Positions 1 through 9,946 of a stretch of 64,000 nucleotides of DNA are shown piece after piece. The stretch's first letter is position 1. Each line of letters opens with the position of its first letter. The notes beneath the pieces were generated by a model. That model did no database searches, was not told the DNA's origin, and saw only the letters and a list, made by a program, of their open reading frames with translations. Location: the NCBI GenBank assembly GCA_051294375.1, contig CM119271.1:10006291-10070290 (forward strand), written 5' to 3'. Both the position numbers and the translations under genes were made by a program. This DNA comes from Paraspadella gotoi (lineage: Eukaryota > Chaetognatha).

Positions 1-538
1 TCGTCATGTTTTTGTGCCACTTGGACATTTGGCGATACATCACCTACAGGTTGAATGCATTTAAAAAGTAATAAAAAGGTTCCGGCTCTTTGAGTCGAGG
101 AGGTCAGAAACACGGTTTGCCAAAATAAAAAGACTAAAAAGCGGCTAAAATTGTCAATTAGAAGAAAAAAGCGGACATAATTCCTGACAAAATTCTCACC
201 AGGAATGCGCGCATCATTTCCTTGTGTCCCTGAGAGTTTTGTTGGATGACGACGCTTTGAAGTTCGTCGATGGAATCTTTGATGGGTTTCAAATCGATGA
301 CGTTGACGGCGCCACTTTCTCTACCGCCGGCGACGTCGCAGTTCCGACGGCGCCATCCACGCACCGGGCGCCCACGCACGACGGATGGGCGTGGCCTGGC
401 GCCGCTCGAGGAAGAAGCTTCATCGTCAACGGGCGAAGAGGAGGCGAACGATGAAGAGGAATAAAGCGCGAAACTGGCGAGGACGGAAAAAACGAGGGGA
501 AGCGTCAAGAAGAGCTGACGCGACGTTGGAGACGTCAT
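1..538 (-). CDS. Hypothetical small membrane protein, 3' end beyond window
   Basis: Two exons are visible: 200-538 (ATG at 536-538) and <1-43, joined in phase 0 by a GTGAGA donor and a CCTGTAG acceptor. The first 113 residues start with a hydrophobic stretch (about residues 8-35) that could be a signal peptide or signal anchor. A Ser/Arg/Gly-rich segment follows, then a helical region (about residues 80-113) beginning INVIDLKPIKDS. The second exon continues V-M-Y-R-Q-M-S-K-W and runs off the left edge. I do not recognise the family. The clean splice and open continuation support a real gene. It lies 229 bp downstream of MRPS14 on the same strand. Confidence 0.5.
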
Positions 539-766
539 GGTTGCTTATGGTGAAGCGAAAAGGCACATTGGTTGAGGAGCATCCATTGCCGAAATCGTCG
601 TCCAAAAGTTTTAAGAATTGCTGAAAGTCATGACGCGACTAAACGTCACGCGTATAAACGCTTCCCCCACTGAAGAATAACAAATCAAGAAACGGATAAT
701 GAATATCGACATCGACTTAATACTCGACACTATAAATTTAAAAAAACAAAAAAAACAAGACGTAAA

Positions 767-1270
767 TCATATCAACGAGTCTCTGTTCTTCATACGGTTC
801 GTCCCCCACAACGCCCTCTTCACGCCGCAAAGTCTCCCGTGATCCGCTTCCTCGCGGAACACGAACCGCGAGAGGCGCCAGGGCATAACTTTTCCGCGGG
901 CCCGTGACGTGATGGCGCAGCAGTCCGAGTATCGAACGGGATTGGTTCGACGGGGCAGAGCGTCCAGAGCCGACTTGGCCTCCTCGCGTAGGAAAGGGGG
1001 CAGGACGTGATGGGCCAGCATGAGGCCCTCGAGGCGGCGACGTTCCGGTGCCGCGCGGGCCGCGATCGCTCGGAACTTGACGTCACGACGCATTTTGCGA
1101 TCTTGGTAGCTTTTTATGAAAAGGGGAAAAAAAGGAGGGGGTGTGTGGGGTGAAGCCGGGATAGAATATCGACGTATATGCAAGTAAATATTCAGTTATT
1201 ATATATATAAAATATTAAATATATTCAATTATTCACCCTCTGATCTGCTGCTTCCCAAGGCAATCGCCAT
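767..1270 (-). CDS. MRPS14: Mitochondrial small ribosomal subunit protein uS14m
   Basis: Exons 1237-1270 and 767-1101 give about 122 residues. The body is a clear uS14m: an M-R-R-D-V-K start to the conserved block, then PVRYSDCCAITSRARGKV and WRLSRFVFREEADHGRL, matching the TSRPRG and WRLSR..FR..ADHG signatures of the animal protein. The short first exon (MAIALGSSRSE) is inferred: its GTGAAT donor and a CCAAG acceptor restore the frame and bring the length near the 128 residues of the human protein. Without it, translation could start at 1093. The protein belongs to the head of the mitoribosome small subunit. A short C-terminal tail extends past the usual end. Confidence 0.88.
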
Positions 1271-1658
1271 GCGCAACGATTCCCGCTCCCGTCGTTACGA
1301 AGATTTCAGATTTTAAAGTTAAACTGTGACAAACGCGCCGAGTCTGAGTCAGGATCGATTTCAAGATCGACATTTTGTTTTTCAGATTTCCTAACGGCCA
1401 GAAAAAAAAAACGGCGGATATTCAATACTGTGCAAAAAAAAAGAAAAAAGAAGCTGTTGGATTTTTAAAGAGAAGAAGAGAGAAAGAAAACCCTTCCCCC
1501 CCCCTCTTCCCTTCCAATCAGTTTTTCCTACTAAATCCATCGAATGCCTCGCAAGAATCGGATCCCAAAAATACGGGAGACGAAAATCGCGTTTTCTCTT
1601 TGTTTTTTTTATCATTTTCGAATAATTTAGAGACAAAGAGATAATGTATTTTTTTCTC
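1271..1658. other. Intergenic, MRPS14 to acyl carrier protein
   Basis: This 388-bp AT-rich spacer has A-runs and a C-rich run near 1496-1510. I see no coding or RNA signal. It must hold the 3' UTR of the acyl carrier protein gene and the 5' region of MRPS14. Confidence 0.6.
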
Positions 1659-2277
<619 letters not shown>

Positions 2278-2560
2278 TGTCAATAGAATTATTTAAATGT
2301 TTTATTTCATAAATTAACCGACTTATAAAAAATAAATAAATAAACCATCATCAAAATAAATTAGGCTTGATTATTATAAAAAAATTATACTAACTACAAA
2401 TTTTTTTTATTAATAAAATATATTCCCTTGGAACAACAGCACGTGAAGTGAAGTGAAGTAGCGCATAATTTAGGCAAAAGTCATTAATCACAAAATTAAA
2501 AACCACGAAACAGATCCAGAGTTCCATTTCGATACGAAGACTAACACCAACACTTCTCCG

Positions 2561-4079
2561 TCACCACAACGACGTCCGAGAAAACCTCCTGCTCCCGCCG
2601 CCCAACGATTGATCGAGCGAGAGGCTGCCGGATCCGGAAATCGCCGCCAACTCGGCCTTGATCCGACTAAGCTCCGTCTTGGGATAGAGGGTGGCGTAAG
2701 GCGCTTGAAGGCGGTAGGAAGACGACGTCGTCGTCGGCATCCATATGAAGGCGCTGGCGATGCTGCCGTCGAGAGGATCTGTTTTTTAATGGAGGAAGAG
2801 ATGACGTAATCATTAATCAAGATTTATGAAAAAATATTTTTCTTTTTTTTTTTCTTTTTTTTTAACCGGCGGGTCGAGGGACGGCGTTGACGATGGGAGC
2901 TCTCTCGGTTTTGGTCCAATCCCTGACGGGTGAGTCGTCGTCGTCGTCGTTATTGTTTTCTGATTCGAACTTATTTTCGTTTTCTTGTCTGGCGTCGTCG
3001 CCCTTCTCACGGATCCTTTCCATCTGGTCCACGCTGCTGTGAAAAGTCACTGATTTTTTCGGTGATTCCCAAGACGCTTTCCCCGATTGATCATCGAGGG
3101 GGGAACTAGAGCGTCGATCCCCGCTTAAGGAATCTTTTGTAATATTTGTTTCCCGTTCGACACAACTCGAACCCGCCCTTTCGATCATCCCGACTTCGTT
3201 CTGCGTCCCCGCGAACGCGAGCAGCTGCTGCTGTCGCTGATACATCGCCTCGTCGATACTGCTCGCTGCGTTGCCAGCGTTCTGTCTACCGACGAAAGGC
3301 TGTACCTGCTGCTGCCGTTGATACATCGCTTCATCGATGCCGCCCGGAGCGGCAAGCTCGAACGCTGCATCTACGGCGTCTAGACTACCGACGAAAGGCT
3401 GCAGCTGCTGCTGTCGCTGAAGCATCGCCTCGTCGATCGGCGATCGCTTTTTGTCCGGCGAACGAGGCGGTTCGTAAGGGAAAAACTTGACAACCCCGCG
3501 CTGGCCAGGGTTTTCGTCGAAAAAGCCGGAGACGATGTAGAACTGATTGTATTGAGGGATCGATTCGGTCAGACCGTAATGTTTCCTCAAAAACGGAATC
3601 AACTTGGTCGAGGGCCGATCGTAAGCGATGTGACGTGGCTTGAGATCCATTACACTGCAGCCTTCCAGCATGCGATCGAAGAGCCGCTTCCCGCGTCCCT
3701 GCCGCTGTCGCGACTCGTGCACGTAAAAGTCGAGCACGCAGAGCGGGCGCGTCTTGACGAGCTCCTCCCGCTCGTTGTGGAGGAAGAGATCCTTGGTGCC
3801 GACCTTGAGAAAGCCCAGCGCCGCGCCGCGACCGCCGTTGGCCGACGCGTCCTTGAGCACGAAGAGTTGAGCGTCGTCGCTGAGCAGAAATTTGTAGAGC
3901 ATCGTGACAGGGTGCGGCAGAGACTGCGCCACGGCGGAACCCTTGCCGAGGTGGTCGATGACCCGCTTGAACTTTTCCTTGATCACGCGATCGTTTTTCA
4001 GGCGGAGGTTCAACGATCGCGACTGAAAGTGGGTGATCTCGTCGGGGAACAAGGAATTAATGTCAAAGTCGAACTCCAT
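2561..4079 (-). CDS. ATAT1: Alpha-tubulin N-acetyltransferase
   Basis: The main exon runs from the ATG at 4077-4079. It encodes the GNAT-like acetyltransferase domain (about residues 1-190): MEFDFDINSLFPDEIT at the start, LGFLKVGTKDLF, the catalytic-region LCVLDFYVHES, the acetyl-CoA loop RQRQGRGKRLF, and DRPSTKLIPFLRKHYGL. The enzyme acetylates Lys40 of alpha-tubulin inside microtubules. The tail holds three copies of an IDEAM(Y/L)QRQQQ motif and ends acidic. Reading straight on, a TAA at 2862-2864 ends a 405-residue protein. A GTTAAA donor at 2866 and acceptor at 2779 would instead add an open 72-residue exon (2561-2778) in the correct phase, giving 476 residues. That last exon is inference. 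Confidence 0.92.
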
Positions 4080-4243
4080 CGTAAGAGAGAAAACGGCGGG
4101 AAAATCCGAGATCGAAAAGTTGACGATCGAAAAATAATTTTCTACGATTAAACCAAAAACTAATGTCTCTGTCTCTATTTCTCCTACGAAGATAAAAAGG
4201 GAGACAAAAAAGTATTTTTTTTTTCGAGAAGAAGAATCGAACA

Positions 4244-5188
4244 TCAAGAAGAGGGAATTCTCTCGATGATCACGGGCGAGTCTTCCCGAGAGGCGGGCGG
4301 TCGAAGAAGCGGCGACTTGTGCCAAGTCTCCAAAGACTTGTTGACGACGATGTCCGCGCTGTCCGATGGGATCTTGTCCAGGAAGGCCAGCATGTCTTCG
4401 ACAAGGTTCATGGTGAGCAGAGGGCGTTTGTGGGTGAGCAGCACGGCAACGGCGACGTGGACGAGGATCATGCAAGATCCGGCGACGACTTTGTCCCAAA
4501 TCTTTTCCAAGGCCACGCTGGGAATGATGCCGGCGAAGCAGCCGCGAAACCACCTCGAGTAGGGCAGCTTGCGAAACAACTCGGCTCTATGGAGGTGATC
4601 GTAAAGTCGGTCGTCGACGTCTTGTTGCCGCAACTGCTTGATCAAGCAGTCGGGCAAAAGGTGGAAGCAGTCGTGGAAGCGATCCTGAAGAGTCTTGAAG
4701 AAGCAGACGGAAGCAAAAAAGGCGTCGATCTCCGCCTCAAAGGTCTCCCCCATGGCGTCGGAGATGAAGCAAAAAGGCTCGAGCTGCTCTTGATCGCGCA
4801 TCCTCATCACCGCATCGTCGTCCCCACGAAGCCCGAGCTTCCCTTCCTCCAAGAGAAACATCTTGAGAAAGAGAAGACTACGCGGAGTCGCGTCGACGAC
4901 AAGATCGAGGATTCGAAGGCACCCGCGGAGTTGCTCGAACTGTTGGCGCCGCATTTCGTCGACGAAGTCGTGGTTCACACGGTGCGGCGGCAGAACCGTC
5001 AGCGCGACCTTCCAGACGAGCGGCCGCAGCATCACGGGTACGGTGAACTTGAGGCAGAAAGCGGTGAGTTTCTTGACGTCGACGACGCCAGAGCTGAGGA
5101 TCGTCTCCAGCGACTTCTTTTCCTCGACGCCGCGAAAACCGACTTTGTCGTAGTATTGATTGCGAAAGTTTCTCTCTTCCGACGACAT
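4244..5188 (-). CDS. TBC1D7: TBC1 domain family member 7, TSC complex subunit
   Basis: A single exon of 314 residues starts at MSSEERNFRNQYYDKVGF, which matches the conserved N-terminus of TBC1D7 (YY.KVGFRGVEEKKSLE). Further family marks are LRPLVWKVALTVLPPH, KLPYSRWFRGCFAGIIP, and the near-C-terminal IWDKVVAGSCMILVHVAVA. TBC1D7 is the third subunit of the TSC1-TSC2 complex that restrains Rheb and mTORC1. In the family its TBC fold acts mainly as a scaffold binding TSC1. Length is close to the human 293 residues. The gene ends 164 bp upstream of the ATAT1 start codon, and no intron is needed. Confidence 0.95.
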   Translation of the reverse strand: MSSEERNFRNQYYDKVGFRGVEEKKSLETILSSGVVDVKKLTAFCLKFTVPVMLRPLVWKVALTVLPPHRVNHDFVDEMRRQQFEQLRGCLRILDLVVDATPRSLLFLKMFLLEEGKLGLRGDDDAVMRMRDQEQLEPFCFISDAMGETFEAEIDAFFASVCFFKTLQDRFHDCFHLLPDCLIKQLRQQDVDDRLYDHLHRAELFRKLPYSRWFRGCFAGIIPSVALEKIWDKVVAGSCMILVHVAVAVLLTHKRPLLTMNLVEDMLAFLDKIPSDSADIVVNKSLETWHKSPLLRPPASREDSPVIIERIPSS

Positions 5189-5320
5189 GGTCGATCGAGA
5201 CTGGATCCAAACTTCTCGATCCTTTTTGTTAATGAAAAGAATAATTTGAAAACAGAATTTCAAAATGGCACGAGTAAAAAACAAACGGGGTAAAACAATA
5301 AGTTAAACGATATATAACAT

Positions 5321-6758
5321 TCAAGGTTCGTCCCACAAACAAAGTTCTTTGTGTTTAGTCTGATAAGTGAAGTAGCGGCATTTTTGACAAGTTTTAATGC
5401 CGCATCGGTAATTGAGGAATTTTCCGGCCGAATCTTTTCCTCGACAGTATTTTAAGCCGCAGGGGTACCTGAAATAAAGGATAAGCTTAGAATGCACGGC
5501 ATAACGTAATTGGTTACTAAGTACTTTAATAAGTTAACAACCAGTTCACAACCACTTTAAAGTTTATCATCACATGAATAAGTTAAACGAACGAATATAA
5601 AGGGGCTCAAAGAAGAAAGTGACCGACTACAAAGCAAAAAATATCAACAGTTTCCCCCAAGTCTTTCCCCCACCTTCCCTTTTACTCCTCACCATCCGAC
5701 GCAAATCTCCCACTGGCAGAAGCAGGCGGCGCCCCAGTCCCTGACGTCTCGACACTTGGGCTCCGTGTCGACGTAAGGATTGGCGGCGGCGCGGGTGGCG
5801 TTGAGAAGAGGGATGAGTCGGGCGGCGGCGGCGAGGCGCTCGTAGTCCTTGTTGAGAATTTTGGCCAAGAGGCGGAGGTCCTGATCTCGGACGTAGGTGG
5901 ACCCGTCGGCTTCGGCGCAGAGCCGAGGGATGTGCGGGGAGATGAAGGCGGAACGGGAGACGTCGACGAGAGAGTCCATGAGGAAGGTCTCCAATCCTTT
6001 GTCCTCCTCGGGACGACGGATAGCGCCCGGGTTCTTCTGGCGCAACTTGGACATAGCGTCGGCCGAGATGAAGTCGCTCTTGGAGAGACGGATCACGTGA
6101 CAGAGAACCTGGGAAAATGAAATGAGAATAGAACGTTAATATATATTGTAGCAAGGAAATGTTTTGAAATATTAATTCTGATTTTTTTTTTCCCTAGATT
6201 TTTTCACACTATGGCAATTAATATAAAATAATTTAAGATAATACTCTTTTAAGGAAACACGTCACCAACTAATCTGGACAAACTTTTAATTCCGAGAAAT
6301 TATTCTGCAAAGAAGTCGATAAAATTTAATCTCCGCTTTGATAACGTTCTTACAGCAAATAACGTGAGATTCTCCTACATTGTTTATCGAATAAATAAAA
6401 CATTAAACTAAACGAGGCCGTTTCAGCAAGGATTAAGCCAATTTAGCATAAGCCTCGACCAACTTCTCACCTGATACGCGTCTCCCCGCTGACCTCTCTC
6501 CTCCTCTCCCATAGTTATCATCCTAAAGATTTGAACTTCGGACGCGAAGTCTATGAGTTGCGTGATGAGCGACCCGTCGGGACGGAGAAATTCCAGCGTC
6601 ACCGTGTCCTCGGTGGTGTTGGCACCGATGCCCTCCTGCAGCACGTCGCCGCCGCTGTTGCGGACGTTGACGACGAGTTGGGAGCAGGAGACGCCGAGAG
6701 TTGCCGTTAACAAGAAGAGTAGCAGCGGAGGCGTGGGAGGGGGAAAGGACGGTTTCAT
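5321..6758 (-). CDS. OAF: Out at first protein homologue, secreted
   Basis: Exons 6471-6758, 5693-6108 and 5321-5468 join in phases 0 and 2 to 283 residues (human OAF 273). Residues 1-27 form a signal peptide with a Pro/Leu-rich hydrophobic core. Then come QLVVNVRNSGGDV and LEFLRPDGSLITQLIDF, the SKLRQKNPGAIR block in exon 2, and a Cys-rich end (W-Y-P-C-G-L-K-Y-C ... RCGIKTCQKC ... LCLWDEP). Cysteine spacing and the CLWDE end match OAF proteins. The protein is predicted to be secreted; its biochemical role is poorly defined. The ATG chosen begins the signal peptide; the longer upstream reading frame is not needed. Confidence 0.95.
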
Positions 6759-7127
6759 CGTTTTAATGCTAAAGTTGTCTATCGCGCAGCGACTGAGTAT
6801 TTCTTGCCAGCGAACGGCGGCGCCAGCGGAAACGAGCATAGATTTGAATAAAGCACTAGGAAAACAAAAAGAGTGAACAACAGCCGAACTAACAAAAGTC
6901 AACGAAGTCGGTCGAGAGAGAATGAGAGAGTGAGAAAACGACTCGACATTTATCGCAATCGAAAAACTCTCGAGATGAAAAATAAAAGCTTATATTATAT
7001 TTTATATAAATTATCGTTTTTACCATAAAAAAAAAAATACGTTGCTTAAAATATTACGCCGAATGTCATTTAACTCTAAATTCGCATTCTCAATCCTACT
7101 AAATTGTAATCTTTAAACAAAAGAGCA
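6759..7127. other. Intergenic, OAF to MRPL58
   Basis: This 369-bp spacer carries the probable OAF 5' region. It is AT-rich around 6970-7110, and I see no coding or structured-RNA signal. Confidence 0.6.
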
Positions 7128-7916
7128 TCAAACCGCCCCGCGCCCCGACTTTTTCACAGAGTTCATCCTCTTTTCTAAGAGCCTCTTCTCGTTCATCATC
7201 GCCGCTCGCTTCACCCGCCGCGCCGCCTCTTCCGGGGTTTCTTCCTTGGGCGTGGCAGCTTGTTCCGCCTCCCGGATGTAATGGCGAATGCGGTCCAGGC
7301 AGTCCGCCTGATTCAACATCTGATTCCGAGTTCTTTCGCTGGTGATCACAAACTCGTTGGCTTTGTTCACCCGATTTTTTTGCATTTCTACGAAAGTTTT
7401 CTGAGGAGGAGAAAAGGAGGGAGAGATAGAAATAGATGGGGGGAAAAGACAGAGATAAAAATATCTCACCTTTATCCAAACGGGAATCCAGTCCGCCTCG
7501 TCTAAACTAAATCTAACTTCGACTTTAGTGTTGGAGGTGTTGACGCTCTGACCCCCGGGACCCGAACTCCGCATCGACTTGATTTTAAGGGCGTTTATCG
7601 GGATGTAGCCTTTTTGACGTTGGATCGAAGAATATTAAAAACTTAAAATTCGACAAATGACGCGAAGGTTTAAAGACTCACCCGAAAAACTCTCCCGCTT
7701 TTCGCCCGAGTAAGTCTTCGCGTAGAGATGATCAGTGGAGGTTGCGACGTCCGCAGCTCGACTCCCGGGATAAACGTCGTCGATAGAGTAACGACTTTTA
7801 AAAGCTGCGGAAAGTGAGGGCGTCGAGACGAAGAGAGATCGATGATGATGGGGCTGCCTCGTCGAGGAGATCGCCCTGAAAAGTGGGCGAAGAAATCGCG
7901 GCGCCGCGGAGTTCAT
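7128..7916 (-). CDS. MRPL58: Mitoribosomal peptidyl-tRNA hydrolase mL62
   Basis: Exons 7682-7916, 7470-7609 and 7128-7400 give 215 residues. The GGQ release-factor motif is explicit (MRSSGPGGQSVNTSNTK, then VEVRFSLDEADWIP), followed by the basic tail AANFVITSER-type region and ADCLDRIRHYI. The N-terminus holds FKSRYSIDDVYPGSRA, corresponding to the conserved segment before the catalytic domain, behind an Arg-rich targeting region. MRPL58 (ICT1) is an integral mitoribosome protein that hydrolyses peptidyl-tRNA on stalled ribosomes. Its ATG lies only 31 bp past the stop codon of the upstream C19orf53-like gene, which leaves almost no room for an independent promoter. Confidence 0.95.
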
Positions 7917-7946
7917 GGCGGCGGGCGAGGGGCAGCGGCGGCGGGC

Positions 7947-8474
7947 TTATTGTTTGGATGTCGAGGGCGCGGGGCCTTTGATGACGCGAAAGCTGGTGGA
8001 TTCGCAGGATCGTGCCTATTTTATTCGGGATTTTAGAGAATGAAAAAAAAAGAGGAGGGGGGGGGAAATCGAAATTGAAGATTTAATTCCCTGCGGAGAA
8101 TTAGAATTCTAAGCCTAAGGCTGAGGAGGTTCTCGAGTTTACCTTTCCTATCAACTCGGCCTCGATCGCTTTGTTGATGTTCTTCGAAACTTCCTTCTTT
8201 CGTTGAGACTGTAACACGGCCTTGGATTTTTTCGCCTGGAAACGATGGGACGAACAAGATAAAAAAAAAAATTCAAGCTTTGCTTTGTTTCTTTTTGTTA
8301 AAAAAAAAAGAGTGAAATTCAATCTTTTTCGTGTTCCACTTTTTTTATCTTTTTTTTCACCTTAAGGTCGCGAGGTCCTTTTTTCAATCCGAGGTTTTTC
8401 TTGTTGGGATTCTTTTGTTTTTGCTTCGAATTTTCTGGCGCTTTAACCTTCGTTTTTAATTTCCCTTGAGCCAT
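7947..8474 (-). CDS. C19orf53: C19orf53 (UPF0390 / LYDG10) homologue
   Basis: Three small exons (8361-8474, 8143-8235, 7947-8015), all phase 0, encode 91 residues. The start MAQGKLKTKVKAPENSKQ matches the highly conserved MAQG opening of the family. The middle is Lys/Arg-rich, and the end CESTSFRVIKGPAPSTSKQ parallels the Leu-Lys-Ala-Pro tail of the human 99-residue protein. It is a basic, probably nucleolar protein of unclear function. The short last exon does not stand out alone; it is supported by the acceptor AAATAG, by frame and by family length. Confidence 0.88.
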
Positions 8475-8908
8475 TACAAAGGAATCATTGAATCGGCCCA
8501 AAATAGTTTTCTATAGCCTATTTCAAAAGTATAACATTTATTTCGCGAAATGAGTAAATAATTGTAAATAATTCCATGAGACCGACATTTATTATAGTTA
8601 CTTCGACATGTAACGGTGAAGTCCCCCTCCAACAAAATAAACATAAAAGAGAACCGAAAGATTTTGGTATGAGAGTAAATGAATGGGCGTCCGTATTTGT
8701 CAGAACAGAAACATAAAATTAAAAAAAAAAAAAAACATCGATAAAAAATTTGGATAGATTTAGGTAATTTCTGGGATGCAAGGAAGTAATACAAAAAAAA
8801 AATCATTTAAAATTTTGCGCGATTATTCTTGTTTAGTACCATTTAATTTTTCATTCTTTCCCCCACCAGGGGGGGCGATTCTTGTCATTTTCTCCAACAG
8901 ACCGCGTC
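8475..8908. other. Intergenic, C19orf53 homologue to TMEM199
   Basis: This 434-bp spacer contains A/T runs (for example 8718-8733 and 8801-8810) and no conserved coding signal on either strand. Confidence 0.6.
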
Positions 8909-9861
8909 TCAAACCCCCGTCTTGATAACAAAGTACAAATCTGCGACGGCGACGACGGTGGCGACGACGACGCCGACGAGAGCCTCGGCGGCGAGGTTCG
9001 GCTCCGGCATCGAGTAGCGCGTCGCGAAAAACCCGAAGACGAAGGAGGCGGCGACGGTGAGGACGACGTTGACGACGATGATGAGGCCGCGGGAAGACGA
9101 CTTGACCGCCTTGGCGTATTCCGTCGACAAGTCCGCCGTCGTCGAGACGGTGGTGTTGGAGACGTCGGACACCTTTGGGGTGGGGGGGGGATGGGAAAAC
9201 AAAAACAAAATATCCACGGATTAAAAAACAATCAAAATGTCGGCGGATGAGAAGACAAAAACATTATTAAATAAATTGTAAATATTTTGTTTGTTTTTTT
9301 GTCTTCACTAAATAAAATGGTGAAGGATCATTAATATGATAAAGAAGAAAGAGAATATGGCTACAAAACATTCACAGATGAAAAAAAAAAAATTCACTGA
9401 TGAGAAAAGAAATCGATACAAATTTTAACAAATGTAGAACAAACGTTTTAAACAAAATGTGTTAAAAGTCCGTAACCCACCATTCTCTGATAATCCCTCT
9501 CTCGTTGCTCTCGCTCGAGGCGACGACATCTCGCCTCCAACTCGGGGTTTCTCTCTGGTTTAGGCAGTGGAGGAATGTGCAAAGAAGATCCGCTGAGAAG
9601 TTCGTGGAGGTAGCGACACCGGACTCGTTCGTCGACGCTCTCCGTCGCCCCATTCTCCGAATTCTGGAGTTTTTCGTGGAGCCAACGGATCGTTTTGAAG
9701 GGAATCGTGGCCTCGCCGCTTTTCTCGTTTTGTTTCGAATACTTTTTCAATTCTGTCCTCTGCGTGGCGCTCAACGCGTCGCCCATCGCCAGTCCCATGC
9801 GCACGTGATCGGCGATAACGGGCGTCAAACGTACTTCCGGTTCCGTCAAGCGGAACCCCAT
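8909..9861 (-). CDS. TMEM199: V-ATPase assembly factor TMEM199 (Vma12 family)
   Basis: Exons 9481-9861 and 8909-9172 join in phase 0 to 214 residues (human 208). The cytosolic N-terminal half includes IPFKTIRWLHEKL, RYLHELLSGSSLHIPPL and KPERNPELEARCRRLE, the conserved YLHELLEGS and NPEL blocks. The second exon supplies two membrane spans (IVVNVVLTVAASFVFGFFA and AEALVGVVVATVVAVADLYF). TMEM199 with CCDC115 supports assembly of the V-ATPase V0 sector in the ER and ERGIC. The donor is GTGGGT, weaker than usual here, but the frame and homology across the junction agree. Confidence 0.93.
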
Positions 9862-9946
9862 GGTTAAAAAAATATTTTCAGAACCGGGGACTGGTTAAAT
9901 AACTGGAAACTAACATCGATTTACAATAAAAAAAAACACAAATGAA

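Noticed and set aside
4319-5293. 324-codon plus-strand frame opposite TBC1D7
   Set aside because: It is the antisense shadow of a confidently identified gene, has no domain sense, and arises from GC-rich third positions.
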